In this document: in pieces, positions 16,166 through 24,541 of the stretch | How the letters are laid out: each line of letters begins with the position of its first letter | Position numbering within the stretch: the stretch's first letter is position 1 | Assembly: GCA_913774665.1 (NCBI GenBank) | Contig: CAJYHN010000011.1 | Coordinates: 1-64,000, forward strand | Reading direction: 5' to 3' | Origin: an uncultured Microbacterium sp. | GTDB lineage: Bacteria > Actinomycetota > Actinomycetes > Actinomycetales > Microbacteriaceae | Length of the DNA: 64,000 nt | Position numbers and translations under genes: made by a program | Notes under the pieces: model-generated | Told to the model about the DNA's origin: nothing | Database searches by the model: none | Seen by the model: the letters and a program-made list of their open reading frames with translations, nothing else

Positions 16166-17127
16166 GCGATGACGACCGGTGGGTCGTCCGCCGGTCGGCC
16201 CTCCGGGTCGGCACCCTCGTCGCGGGCGCGTCTGCGGTCGCGATCGCCGTGGGCGTCGGCATCCTCGTCGGCGTTCTGGTCGCGCAGGCGCGGACCGAGG
16301 GCGGCGGTCGGCGCGGCCCGGGCGGCGCCGCGATGGGCGACCGCTTCGTCGTCGACCTCGACGACGTGCTGCCCTGGATCATCGGTCTGGGCCTCGTCGG
16401 CGTCGTGGTGCTCGGGCTCGTCGGCTGGGCCGCGGCCCGCTGGTCGGTGCGACCGCTGGACGAGGCCCTGCGCCGGCAGCGCGCGTTCGTCTCGGACGCG
16501 AGCCACGAGCTGCGCACCCCGCTGACGGCCCTCACCAGTCGCATCCAGATCGTGCAGCGACGCCTGCACCGCGGAGAGGCGGTCGACGAGCCGCTCGATC
16601 AGCTGCGGCGCGACGCGCAGATCATGGACGACGTCCTGGCCGACATGCTGCTGACCGCCGAGGGCGAGGTGCACACGGGTACCGCGCGAGTGGACGACAG
16701 CGTGCGCGCAGCGACCGACGCCCTCGCCTCTCTCGCGGACGACGCGGGCGTGCACCTGCGTCCGGGCGCGCTGACGACCGCGGCGGTCGCGGTACCGGCG
16801 GTCACCGTCGTGCGCTTATGCACCGCCCTGCTCGACAACGCCATCGGGCACACGCCCGCGGGTTCCGCGATCACGATCACCGCCGACGCCGACGAACGCG
16901 AGGTCGTCGTGCGCGTGGAGGACGGGGGAAGCGGCATCCGGGACGACGATCTGCCCCGCATCTTCGAGCGATTCGCCCGGGGTGAGGAGTCCGGTCGACG
17001 CCGGGGTTTCGGGTTGGGGTTGGCGCTCGTGCGTGAGGCGGCGACCCGCTACGGCGGCACCATCGAGGTCGAGCGCACCTCGCCCACCGGCACGGTGTTC
17101 GCGCTGCGCCTCCCCCGCGCGAGCTGA
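16162..17127 (+). CDS. Sensor histidine kinase
   Basis: 321 residues. Two membrane segments (about 17-41 and 70-93) enclose a short extracytoplasmic loop of about 28 residues rich in Gly, Arg and Asp. The dimerisation helix carries the phospho-acceptor His115 in SDASHELRTPLTAL, and the ATPase domain has the N box (CTALLDNAIGHTP), the G1 box VEDGGSGI, and FGLGLALVREAATRYGG. No HAMP domain is evident. The tiny sensory loop suggests sensing within the membrane or through a partner, perhaps the small upstream protein. Confidence 0.92.
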   Translation: MSDDDRWVVRRSALRVGTLVAGASAVAIAVGVGILVGVLVAQARTEGGGRRGPGGAAMGDRFVVDLDDVLPWIIGLGLVGVVVLGLVGWAAARWSVRPLDEALRRQRAFVSDASHELRTPLTALTSRIQIVQRRLHRGEAVDEPLDQLRRDAQIMDDVLADMLLTAEGEVHTGTARVDDSVRAATDALASLADDAGVHLRPGALTTAAVAVPAVTVVRLCTALLDNAIGHTPAGSAITITADADEREVVVRVEDGGSGIRDDDLPRIFERFARGEESGRRRGFGLGLALVREAATRYGGTIEVERTSPTGTVFALRLPRAS

Positions 17128-17137
17128 GCGACCGGAG

Positions 17138-17923
17138 TCAGCCGGCGAGCGCGTCGTAGAACGCCGACACCTCGACCCGGCCGGCGAAACGGCGCGTGCG
17201 GCCGTGCTCCCAGACGATCCCGGATGCCACGGGAGCCACCGGCATCCAGTCGAGGTCGTCGATCCCGGCGATGGCCGCCACGGTCGCCCACGCATCGGCG
17301 GTGGTGAGGTCGTCGGCGATGACGGTCGCGCTCACGGGACCCGCCAGGAACGTACCCGTGCGCGGGTCGACGAGGTGCGCGCCGCGCTCGGAGGTGCCTG
17401 AGGTGGCCACGGCCCCGTCGACGACCTCGACCGTGGCCAGCAGCTCGCCCTCGCGGGTCGGGTGCGCGATACCGATCCGCCACACGTGCTCGCTCGTCGG
17501 GGCGGTGCGCAGGCGCAGGTCGCCACCCACGTTGACGCCGACCGCCTCGATCGCTCCCTCGGCGAGCAGCTCGTCGAAGGCCCGGGCCGCGGCATCCGTC
17601 GACCATCCCTTCACGTACCCGGTCGGGTCGAACCAGCCGCGCCAGTGCGCGTCGAAGCGACCGCCGCTGCGCTCCCGCAGATCGCGGCAGTCCGCCGCCA
17701 CCTCGGCCACCCGAGGGTCGACGTCGCCGAGCTCGAGGCCTTCGTCGCGCAGCCGGGAGATGTCGGAGTCGTGGCGGTACGTCGAGAACACGCGCTCGTC
17801 GTCGCGCAGGCGCTCCACGCACGCGGCGATCGCCCGCTCGACCCGCGCTGTCCGCTCGCCGATGACGGTGATCGAGGCGACGGTCCCCATCACCGGTTCG
17901 ACGACCGTGAACGCGCCGGTCAT
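17138..17923 (-). CDS. ApbE-family FAD:protein FMN transferase
   Basis: 261 residues. ApbE enzymes move FMN from FAD onto a Thr/Ser of exported FMN-binding proteins in a Mg-dependent reaction. Landmarks are EPVMGTVASITV at the N-terminus, DERVFSTYRHDSDISRL, GGRFDAHWRG, DPTGYVKGWSTDAA, VGVNVGGDLRL and the metal-binding ADAWATVAAIAG. The expected acceptor is encoded immediately upstream: its stop overlaps this gene's ATG (positions 17920-17923). No signal peptide is visible, so flavinylation may occur before export. Confidence 0.93.
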   Translation of the reverse strand: MTGAFTVVEPVMGTVASITVIGERTARVERAIAACVERLRDDERVFSTYRHDSDISRLRDEGLELGDVDPRVAEVAADCRDLRERSGGRFDAHWRGWFDPTGYVKGWSTDAAARAFDELLAEGAIEAVGVNVGGDLRLRTAPTSEHVWRIGIAHPTREGELLATVEVVDGAVATSGTSERGAHLVDPRTGTFLAGPVSATVIADDLTTADAWATVAAIAGIDDLDWMPVAPVASGIVWEHGRTRRFAGRVEVSAFYDALAG

Positions 17924-18417
17924 GAACGGGCCCGGTCGAGGGCGGACTGCAGCGAGGTGCGGTACCCGGTGCTGGTGTAGGTGGCACCCGAGACCATGTC
18001 GACCTCGGCGCTCTGCGCCTGCACGGTCTCTTTGACCAGCACGGGCAGCGCGTGCGCGTTGATCTGCTGATCGCGCCCGCTCTCGGAGGGGTACTGCGGC
18101 ACCTGCACGTCGGTGATCGCGCCGCCTGACACCGTGATCTGCACTTGCACCGGACCGAAGCGGGTGTTCGCCGCCTGCCCGGTGTAGGTGCCGTCGGCGA
18201 GGCCGCTCGACGGGGTCTGCGTGGTCGAGGTCGAGGTTCCGTTCGAAGCGGTTCCGGATGCCGAGGGGCTCGGCGTGGTCTTCGGAACGGTCGCGACCCC
18301 CGACGAGGGGGTATCCGCGAGCGCGCTCGTGGACGCGGGGACCGTCGAGGTGCGGTAGCTGAACAGCAGCACGAGGCCGGTGACGGTCGCCATGAGGGCG
18401 TAGACGTTCTTCTTCAT
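17920..18417 (-). CDS. Membrane-anchored FMN-binding domain protein
   Basis: 165 residues from an ATG at 18417 preceded by GAGGAG. An N-terminal signal anchor (MKKNVYALMATVTGLVLLFSY) leads through a long Ser/Thr/Pro-rich linker to an FMN_bind domain: DGTYTGQAANTRFGPVQVQITVSGG, then VDMVSGATYTSTGYRTSLQSAL. SGATYTS matches the SGAT flavinylation motif, where a Thr takes covalent FMN from ApbE. Between a ferric reductase-like gene and apbE, it probably shuttles electrons on the outer face of the membrane. Confidence 0.93.
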   Translation of the reverse strand: MKKNVYALMATVTGLVLLFSYRTSTVPASTSALADTPSSGVATVPKTTPSPSASGTASNGTSTSTTQTPSSGLADGTYTGQAANTRFGPVQVQITVSGGAITDVQVPQYPSESGRDQQINAHALPVLVKETVQAQSAEVDMVSGATYTSTGYRTSLQSALDRARS

Positions 18418-18427
18418 CGGGGTCTCC

Positions 18428-19855
18428 TCAAACGGTGAAGGCTTCGAGGTGGACGCGCTCCGCGGGGACCCCGGCGCGGCGCAGGTCGGCGCGCACGGCA
18501 TCCATCCACGGCCGGGGTCCGCAGAGGAACACGTCGGTGTCGGCGGGTCGCGGCGAGACGTAGCGGATGAGGTCGGCCCCGGTCCACTGCGCGTGAGAGG
18601 TCGGCAACCACGACGAGGTGGTCAGGGCTCGACCGCCGGGCAGCGGCGCGTGGCGCAGGCCCCGCTCTCGCACGAGACGGTCGATCGCGGCGGAGCGCAG
18701 GGCGTCGGCGGCGGTGTGGTCGCGCACGATGAGGGTCGCCGCGCCCGGAGCCCAGTCGGCCTCCTCGAGCATCGCGACCAGGGGCGCGACGCCCGCCCCC
18801 GCGCCGATCATGAGCAGGTGTCCGCCCCGGCGCTCGTCCGCGGTCATCGTGCCGTACGGTCCCTCGATCAGCACGCGCGTGCCGGGGCGGAGCGCAGCGA
18901 GACGCTGCGTGCCGTCGCCGACGAAGCGGGCCGAGATGACGAGCTCGCCGTCGGCCGGATCGGCGGCGAGCGAGAAGGGATGGCCCCGGGTCCAGCCCGA
19001 GCCGTCGAGGAAGCGCCAGACGAAGAACTGTCCCCCCCGCGCCTTCAGCGCGTCTATCCGGCGACCGGTCATGCGCACCGAGACGCCGCTCTGGCCGTCG
19101 CGTTCGACGGCACGGACCCGGATGCCGTGGCGCATCGACCTCGCCAGCGGAAGCCCGAGCCGGAAGACGACGACCGTCGCCACGGTCACTGCCCACATCG
19201 CCCACCAGTACACGGTGGCGGCGGGCGAGGCGGTGAAGTCGGCGCCCGTCCACAGCATGTGCGGAATGGCGAGGCCGACGCCGAGGTAGCCGTAGAGGTG
19301 CAGCAGGTGCCACGACTCGTATCGCAGGCGCGCGCGGGCCTTGCGCACCGACGTCACCACGACCAGAAGCAGCAGGCCGGTTCCCGCGGTCGCCAGCAGC
19401 ATGCCCGGGTACTCCCACACGAACTGCCACGCCTGCTGGAGGGGGGTGATGCCGGCCTGCACGGCATAGCCGAGGATCTGCAGCCCGATGTGCGCCGTGA
19501 AGAGGGCGAACGACCAGAAGCCGACGATGCGGTGCATGCGAGTGATGCCGTCGCGGCCGAAGCCGCGCTCGAACAGCGGCACGCGCGCCATCAGCAGCAC
19601 TTGATAGAAGAGCAGGTTCGCGGACGCCAGACCCGCGGCGCGACCGAGGGAGTTGAGCGAGTCGGCTCCCCCGGCTAGCAGCGACTGCACCTCGCCGCCC
19701 GCGACCCAGACGGCCACGACGACGAGGCTGGTCGCCCAGATGACGACGATCGCGGCGAGGTTCCACAGCGGTCGGGTGTTCGACCTTCTCCGAGAGGCCT
19801 GGCGAGCGCGGCGCACGGCGGCGGGCGGGGCGGCGAGGGCGGGTGCGGCGGTCAT
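18428..19855 (-). CDS. Ferric reductase-like transmembrane flavocytochrome
   Basis: 475 residues from an ATG at 19855. The N-terminal half has about six membrane helices with His residues placed for heme binding (TRMHRIVGFWSFALFTAHIGL and YESWHLLHLYGYLGVGLAIPH). The C-terminal half is a ferredoxin-reductase-type module: FAD-binding RGHPFSLAAD and RVLIEGPYGTMT, then the NAD(P)-binding MIGAGAGVAPLVAML and the terminal FLCGPRPWMDAVRADL. It should pass electrons from cytoplasmic NAD(P)H across the membrane, with the FMN-binding protein as plausible acceptor. First gene of a three-gene leftward operon. Confidence 0.93.
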   Translation of the reverse strand: MTAAPALAAPPAAVRRARQASRRRSNTRPLWNLAAIVVIWATSLVVVAVWVAGGEVQSLLAGGADSLNSLGRAAGLASANLLFYQVLLMARVPLFERGFGRDGITRMHRIVGFWSFALFTAHIGLQILGYAVQAGITPLQQAWQFVWEYPGMLLATAGTGLLLLVVVTSVRKARARLRYESWHLLHLYGYLGVGLAIPHMLWTGADFTASPAATVYWWAMWAVTVATVVVFRLGLPLARSMRHGIRVRAVERDGQSGVSVRMTGRRIDALKARGGQFFVWRFLDGSGWTRGHPFSLAADPADGELVISARFVGDGTQRLAALRPGTRVLIEGPYGTMTADERRGGHLLMIGAGAGVAPLVAMLEEADWAPGAATLIVRDHTAADALRSAAIDRLVRERGLRHAPLPGGRALTTSSWLPTSHAQWTGADLIRYVSPRPADTDVFLCGPRPWMDAVRADLRRAGVPAERVHLEAFTV

Positions 19856-20160
19856 GCGCTCAGCGTGCCCGCGGGCTCCCCAGACGGCTCCAAGAATGGG
19901 GCGTGCAGAGGTGATGCATAGCAAACGCGGAGATCGGCGAGGATGCGGAGGGAGGCGGGATCTCGACATCGTCGGCACGCAGAGCGCACTGCGGGGGTCG
20001 TCCTCGGTGCCCTCGATCTCCGGCATCCGGTCTCCCCGAAAGGCTCGCACCCCGTCAGGCAGGCGGCACCGCGGGAGGAGGTTCCCTGACCCTCCGTGCC
20101 GGCGACGACGGGAGAGCGGACGTCGCCCCGACCCGTCGACTTACAGCGTAAGCTGATCCC
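19856..20160. promoter_or_regulatory. Divergent promoter region with a 13-bp palindrome
   Basis: 305 bases without a gene, between the leftward flavin operon and a rightward pair of unknown genes. Next to the rightward GTG is the inverted repeat CTTAC-AGC-GTAAG (20140-20152), overlapping a possible -10 element TAAGCT (20149-20154) only six bases before the start, which would give a leaderless transcript. The palindrome resembles TetR-type operators, and a TetR gene lies nearby at 20924. Confidence 0.5.
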
Positions 20161-20565
20161 GTGGAACACGAGAGGATCGAGGACTCGCCTCCGCGCCGTT
20201 CTCGCGTGCAGCTGCAGGAGTGGGTGCAGGAATTCGTCGATCTGGGGCACCCGATCGCCAGCCGGATCCGCGTTGTGGAACAGGAGGACGCGGACGGACG
20301 CGACACCGGCCTCGTCGTGGTCGAGTTCGCTCACGGCGGTGGCTCGGTCTCTCTCGAACCCCGCGGATACGACGATCCCCTCTGGCAGGCCGACCTCACC
20401 GGTGGAGACGACGACCTCCTGCTGTCGCCCTCCGCGCTGGCGGGACTCGCGGCCGAACTCGTCGTCGCCGGCAACCTCTGCGCTTTCCTGCAGTGGAAGT
20501 CGCTGGAATGGGATCGGGCGAGCGGGCGCCACACGGCGGGAGGGGCGACGCATGGCTCAGAATGA
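20161..20565 (+). CDS. Hypothetical protein, 134 aa
   Basis: 134 residues, soluble, starting at GTG 20161. The N-terminal part is charged (VEHERIEDSPPRRSRVQLQEWVQEFV); the middle has beta-like strands (TGLVVVEFAHGGGSVSLEPRGYDDPLW) and the end is helical (LSPSALAGLAAELVVAGNLCAFLQW). I recognise no family. It overlaps the next gene by 14 bases, so the pair is coupled. No clear ribosome binding site lies before the GTG, consistent with a leaderless transcript from the palindrome-containing promoter. Confidence 0.6.
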   Translation: MEHERIEDSPPRRSRVQLQEWVQEFVDLGHPIASRIRVVEQEDADGRDTGLVVVEFAHGGGSVSLEPRGYDDPLWQADLTGGDDDLLLSPSALAGLAAELVVAGNLCAFLQWKSLEWDRASGRHTAGGATHGSE

Positions 20566-20908
20566 CGCGCACGACCTGCTGTCGAACATCCTCGACCGCT
20601 GCGCCGCCATGGAACGACCGTTCTGGGAGGTCAGTGCCGAGAAGCGTGCCGAGGTGGCGCGCCACGTCGGGTCTCCCGCGGTGATCGGGCGGGTCGGACA
20701 CGCGTCCGATGACGACCTGCGCCTCGCCGGCGGGGCCGATCTCTTCTTGGGGACGGCGCTGCTGGCCGAGATCGCGATCGAGCTCGCGGAGCAGGCGCAC
20801 ACGGGACGCAGTCGGACGGAGGCCGTATCCGCCATCCGCGCGCGCCTGAGCGCTCTGCTCGGGCCCGCCGCCCACGAGGAAGACGCACCCGATCCGTCCC
20901 GCGGATGA
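20552..20908 (+). CDS. Hypothetical helical protein, 118 aa
   Basis: 118 residues starting MAQNDAHDLLSNIL, with GGGAGGGG upstream. Mostly alpha-helical by composition, no membrane segment and one Cys. The 14-base overlap with the preceding gene implies translational coupling. The family is not recognised. It ends 15 bases before the stop codon of a convergent TetR gene. Confidence 0.6.
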   Translation: MAQNDAHDLLSNILDRCAAMERPFWEVSAEKRAEVARHVGSPAVIGRVGHASDDDLRLAGGADLFLGTALLAEIAIELAEQAHTGRSRTEAVSAIRARLSALLGPAAHEEDAPDPSRG

Positions 20909-20923
20909 GGGGCGGACCCGCTC

Positions 20924-21622
20924 CTACTGGGACAGCTGACGGTCCAGTCGGTCCAGAAGCGCCTCGAGCGATTCCTCGAACTCGTCCTCGGAACGGTCCC
21001 TGCTGAGGAGACCGCGCAGACGCTGCACGTGAGGAGTGTCTTCGAGTCCCCTGTCGGCATCGCCCTGCCCGATCGCGGCCCCGCCCTCGTCGAGAGGTTC
21101 CTCGACCGGCGCGGTCTCGGCGCCGCGCACGGCCGCTTCGAGGAGCAGATTCCCGAGGAGGAAGCTGCTGAACGAGCGGTAGGTCCTCACCGCCTGCTCA
21201 TCGTCGAAGCCGAAACCGATCATCGCGCTGAGGAAGTGCTCCACCACCTCCACGCTCCGCAACGGCGGGCGCAGCCAGGGCGCCGCCGGGTGACGAGTGG
21301 CGACGAGGGGGAACGCCTTCGGGTGCTCGATCGCGATGCGACGAACCTCGTGGGCGACGACCTGGAGGTAGCGCTGCCACCCGTTGTCCTCCGCCACGAG
21401 CAGCGCATCCGTGAGACTCCGCATGAGCCGATCGACGACGCCCTCGAGCAGATCCTCCCGGCCGTTCACGTACCGGTACAGCGACATGGCCTCGACCCCG
21501 AGCGCTTTGCCGAGATGGCGCATCGACAGCTCGTTGAGACCCCGTTCGTCGATCAGCGACAGGGCCACGTCGAGGATCGCGTCCCGGCTGAGCCGAGGGG
21601 CTGTCGTACGTTCGGTGTCCAC
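20924..21622 (-). CDS. TetR-family regulator with tetracycline-repressor-type C-terminal domain
   Basis: 232 residues. Helix-turn-helix at about 12-58 (LSRDAILDVALSLIDERGLNELSMRHLGKALGVEAMSLYRYV). The MSLYRYVNGREDLLEGVVD segment is typical of the TetR_C_1 group, and the C-terminal ligand domain has several helices and a likely membrane-permeant effector pocket. The last 40 residues are acidic. Targets are unknown; candidates are the palindromes at 20140-20152 and 23810-23828. Confidence 0.9.
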   Translation of the reverse strand: MDTERTTAPRLSRDAILDVALSLIDERGLNELSMRHLGKALGVEAMSLYRYVNGREDLLEGVVDRLMRSLTDALLVAEDNGWQRYLQVVAHEVRRIAIEHPKAFPLVATRHPAAPWLRPPLRSVEVVEHFLSAMIGFGFDDEQAVRTYRSFSSFLLGNLLLEAAVRGAETAPVEEPLDEGGAAIGQGDADRGLEDTPHVQRLRGLLSRDRSEDEFEESLEALLDRLDRQLSQ

Positions 21623-21740
21623 GATGTTCTCGCCCCTGTCCTTCTCTGCCTGCGGAGAACACCATCGTGACCGAAATCGGCCCGCCGCGGAGGTCGCTTG
21701 CCCCCCGAGCGAGGCGTGCGCTACCTCGCCGAGGACGGAC

Positions 21741-22568
21741 TCAGTCGTCCAGACCGACCAGGACCGCGCTGCGCTCCCACAACTGCCGCGCGACCAGGGG
21801 GTCGTCGGCGATGCGGTTCGTCGCGGCCGGCTTGTTGTTCGAGTAGAAGCCTCCGGGGGTCCAGTCGACGCCCGGCTTGCCGAGCGCGAGCCAGGTCAGG
21901 CGTGCACCGCCCACCGAGGTCGAGGTCATGAGGCTCTTCGCGAGCGGGCCCCCGTAGAGGAACTTCCACGGCCCATCGCTCGACGATCCGAAGTTCGAGG
22001 CGATGACGCCCGGGTGGAAGGCCACGGCCGAGACACCCTGGTCGCCGAACCGGCGGTTCAGTTCCTTGGTGAACAGCACGTTCGCGAGCTTCGCGTTGCC
22101 GTACGCCGCGGTCGAGGAGTAACGGCGCTCCCCCTGCAGGTCGTCGATATCGAAGCGGGGGAAGAGCTTCGCCGCGGCGCTCGAGGTCTGGATCACCGAC
22201 GCGTCCGACTCGATGAGGCGCTCGCGCAGCAGGTTGGTGAGCAGGAACGGCGCGAGGTGGTTGACCTGGAAGGTCGTCTCGTACCCGTCCTTCGTCAGGG
22301 CGCGCTCGCCGAAGACGCCGCCGGCGTTGTTGGCGAGCACGTCGATGCGGGGGTATTTCTCGAGGAGGGATGCCGCGAGCTCCCGCACCTGCGCCAGGTC
22401 GCTGAAGTCGGCGACGAACGAATCCACCCCGAGCGACCGCGCGACGCGGGCGGTCTTGTCGGGATTGCGCCCGACCACCACGACCTCCTCGCCCACCTGG
22501 GTGAGCTGCTTCGCGGCTGCGGCGCCGATGCCGTCGCTGGCTCCGGTGATGACGATGGTGCGGGTCAT
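21741..22568 (-). CDS. Short-chain dehydrogenase/reductase
   Basis: 275 residues from an ATG at 22568 with CAGGAGG upstream. Rossmann NAD(P)-binding TGASDGIG (8-15), NNAGG after the fourth strand, catalytic Ser in IQTSSAA and the Tyr-x-x-x-Lys pair in AAYGNAKLANVL. The Asn-His in FQVNHLAPFLLTNLL and the long substrate loop resemble the retinol-dehydrogenase/WW-oxidoreductase-like group. The substrate is unknown. It lies 26 bases downstream of the MFS gene, probably in one operon with it. Confidence 0.92.
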   Translation of the reverse strand: MTRTIVITGASDGIGAAAAKQLTQVGEEVVVVGRNPDKTARVARSLGVDSFVADFSDLAQVRELAASLLEKYPRIDVLANNAGGVFGERALTKDGYETTFQVNHLAPFLLTNLLRERLIESDASVIQTSSAAAKLFPRFDIDDLQGERRYSSTAAYGNAKLANVLFTKELNRRFGDQGVSAVAFHPGVIASNFGSSSDGPWKFLYGGPLAKSLMTSTSVGGARLTWLALGKPGVDWTPGGFYSNNKPAATNRIADDPLVARQLWERSAVLVGLDD

Positions 22569-22594
22569 GCGAACCTCCTGGGTCGGGTGAAGGC

Positions 22595-23791
22595 TCAGGA
22601 TAGCGAGCGTTCTCTGGAGAGGTCTGGGGCTTGCACGCTCGTTCGTCGAGCCTCGACCCGGCGTGCGACGATCACCCCCAGGCACACCGCCGCGCCGAGC
22701 GCCGCGAAGGCCCACACCGCTGGTTCGGTCCCCGCGGAACGGGCCACGAACCCGAACCCCAGGACCGGAACGGCCAGCCCGAGGTAGGCGCACAGGAAGA
22801 CGGAGACGGTGCGGGCGAACGCGTGCTGGGGGGCAGACGACACCGCTCCGCCGAGGCTGCGGGCGAACAGCGCCCCACCGGCTGTTCCCGCCGCGACCGC
22901 AGCGAGGATCAGCAGAACGGCCGACGACAGCATCATCGCGACGCCGACCAGAAGGAGCGCGACAGCCAGGCAGCCAGCGCTGACGGCGGCCGGGAGTCGG
23001 CGGCCCAGCGTCACGACCCCGATCGCCCCGAAGAGAAAGACGGAGGCGGCGAAAGCACCGGAGAGGGCGATGTCGTGCACGCCGAGGTCGGCGAGTAGAA
23101 CCGTCGTCACGCTGCCGAAGAGCCCGGTGGTCATGAATGCGGCGAAGGCCCCGAGACGGGGCGACCACGCGAGCGCCGAGCGTCGACCCGCCGAGGTCGC
23201 ACCCCCCTGCCGCCCGGCGTGGGCCGGAAGCAGAGCGACGGAAAGACCGAGCCCTGCCAGGAGGAGAAGACCCGTCACGAAGAAGACGACATGCGCGCCG
23301 CGGACATCGACCGGCGCGCTGAGCGCGGACAGGAGAGGACCGAGACCGAGACCGGCGAAAGCCAGCGCGGGGGCGACGGTTCGGACGATCCGAGCGCCGC
23401 GGGGCGACAGACCCTGGCCGAGTTCGAGCACGAAGGCCGTGCCGGACGCCGCGAGCAGGCCGGATCCGATGCCCGTCACGACGCGGCCCGCGGCGAAACC
23501 CGGAATACCCAGGTCACCGGCGAGCACGAACGCCGACGCCGCCTGCAGCGCCGCCGCGAGCAGATAGACCCTGCGGCGCGGAAGACGCGACGAATTCCGG
23601 AGGGCGACGATCAACCCGCACACGGCGCCGGCCGCGAATGCGGCGAAGGTGGCCGTGATCCCGACGGAATCCAGCCCCAGCTCGCGGGCGTACAGAGGGT
23701 AGAGCGGAGTCGGCACGGTGGCGAGCGCCGTGCCCAGCAGGATCACGAGGGCTGCGATGACGACGCCGCCGACGGAGGACCGAGTACGCAT
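22595..23791 (-). CDS. MFS transporter, drug-efflux type
   Basis: 398 residues, about twelve membrane helices with a central charged loop near HAGRQGGATSAGRRSALAW. RLPRRRVYLLAAALQ resembles the family's loop 2-3 motif. I chose the ATG at 23791 with GAAGGG seven bases upstream; an ATG at 23806 would add five residues. A perfect palindrome immediately upstream (23810-23828) is probably a repressor operator, which fits an inducible efflux pump. Substrate unknown. Confidence 0.88.
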   Translation of the reverse strand: MRTRSSVGGVVIAALVILLGTALATVPTPLYPLYARELGLDSVGITATFAAFAAGAVCGLIVALRNSSRLPRRRVYLLAAALQAASAFVLAGDLGIPGFAAGRVVTGIGSGLLAASGTAFVLELGQGLSPRGARIVRTVAPALAFAGLGLGPLLSALSAPVDVRGAHVVFFVTGLLLLAGLGLSVALLPAHAGRQGGATSAGRRSALAWSPRLGAFAAFMTTGLFGSVTTVLLADLGVHDIALSGAFAASVFLFGAIGVVTLGRRLPAAVSAGCLAVALLLVGVAMMLSSAVLLILAAVAAGTAGGALFARSLGGAVSSAPQHAFARTVSVFLCAYLGLAVPVLGFGFVARSAGTEPAVWAFAALGAAVCLGVIVARRVEARRTSVQAPDLSRERSLS

Positions 23792-23809
23792 CCGAGCACC
23801 CTTCATCTT

Positions 23810-23828
23810 CACTGGAATAATTCCAGTG
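23810..23828. promoter_or_regulatory. Perfect 19-bp palindrome upstream of the MFS gene
   Basis: CACTGGAATAATTCCAGTG: two perfect 9-bp arms about a central A. It lies 18 bases upstream of the chosen MFS start (3 bases upstream of the alternative start) and 18 bases from the end of the XRE-cupin gene. Position and symmetry mark it as an operator controlling the MFS-SDR operon, possibly for the TetR protein encoded two genes further on. Confidence 0.75.
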
Positions 23829-23846
23829 TAGATGGAACCCAGAACT

Positions 23847-24422
23847 CTAGAGACGCCGCAGGTTGATCCACACCGCCCGAGCCGTCCCCGGTCCGGCATT
23901 GACGATGCGATGCGGTCGGCGCGCGCTGAACTGCGCGACGTCGCCGGCGTCGGCGAGGAAGATGTCGTCACCCAGCTGAACCTCGAGGCTCCCCTCGAGC
24001 ACGATGCCGAACTCGTGCCCGGGGTGTTGCGAGGGTCGTCGGGCGTGCGCGGTGTCGGGCGCCCACTCATCAACGTAGACCTCGAGATCGTAATCCGCCC
24101 GATAGACCGCGGTGCGACGGATCATCCCGCCCTCCGTGACGTCGATGATCTGGTCGGCGAGCGGCGTGACCGGGGTGTCTTCGCCGCCCGACTGCGCGAA
24201 GAGGGCCGTGATGTGGACGCCGAGCGCCGCGGCGAGCGCGTGCAGAGTTCCCAGAGACGGCGTGGTGCGCCCGCGCTCGACCGCGCTGAGCATCGACAGG
24301 CTCAGACCCGTTCGCTCGCTGAGGTCGTTGAGCGTGTACTCGTTGCGCAGCCGGAGGGCGCGGACGCGTTCACCCACATCGCGCACGACGTGATCGAGGT
24401 CGGAGGTCGCCGTGTCGGTCAT
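23847..24422 (-). CDS. XRE-family regulator with cupin domain
   Basis: 191 residues. Helix-turn-helix at about 16-72 (LRLRNEYTLNDLSERTGLSLSMLSAVERGRTTPSLGTLHALAAALGVH), then a C-terminal cupin (about 105-190) with SQHPGHEFGIVLEGSLEVQLGDDIFLADAGDVAQFSARRPHRIVN. This architecture is common in regulators of amine, purine and amino-acid catabolism, where the cupin binds a small ligand. It is divergent from the NCS2 permease and isochorismatase genes, its probable targets. Confidence 0.92.
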   Translation of the reverse strand: MTDTATSDLDHVVRDVGERVRALRLRNEYTLNDLSERTGLSLSMLSAVERGRTTPSLGTLHALAAALGVHITALFAQSGGEDTPVTPLADQIIDVTEGGMIRRTAVYRADYDLEVYVDEWAPDTAHARRPSQHPGHEFGIVLEGSLEVQLGDDIFLADAGDVAQFSARRPHRIVNAGPGTARAVWINLRRL

Positions 24423-24541
24423 GACCCCATTCTCCCCGGTTCATACTCCGAGTGCACAGATTGCGACAGCAGCGAAACACGACCGTAACGACTGCACTGC
24501 AAAAATTACTCCCACACTGCAACTCAACCCGTGGAGTCCTC

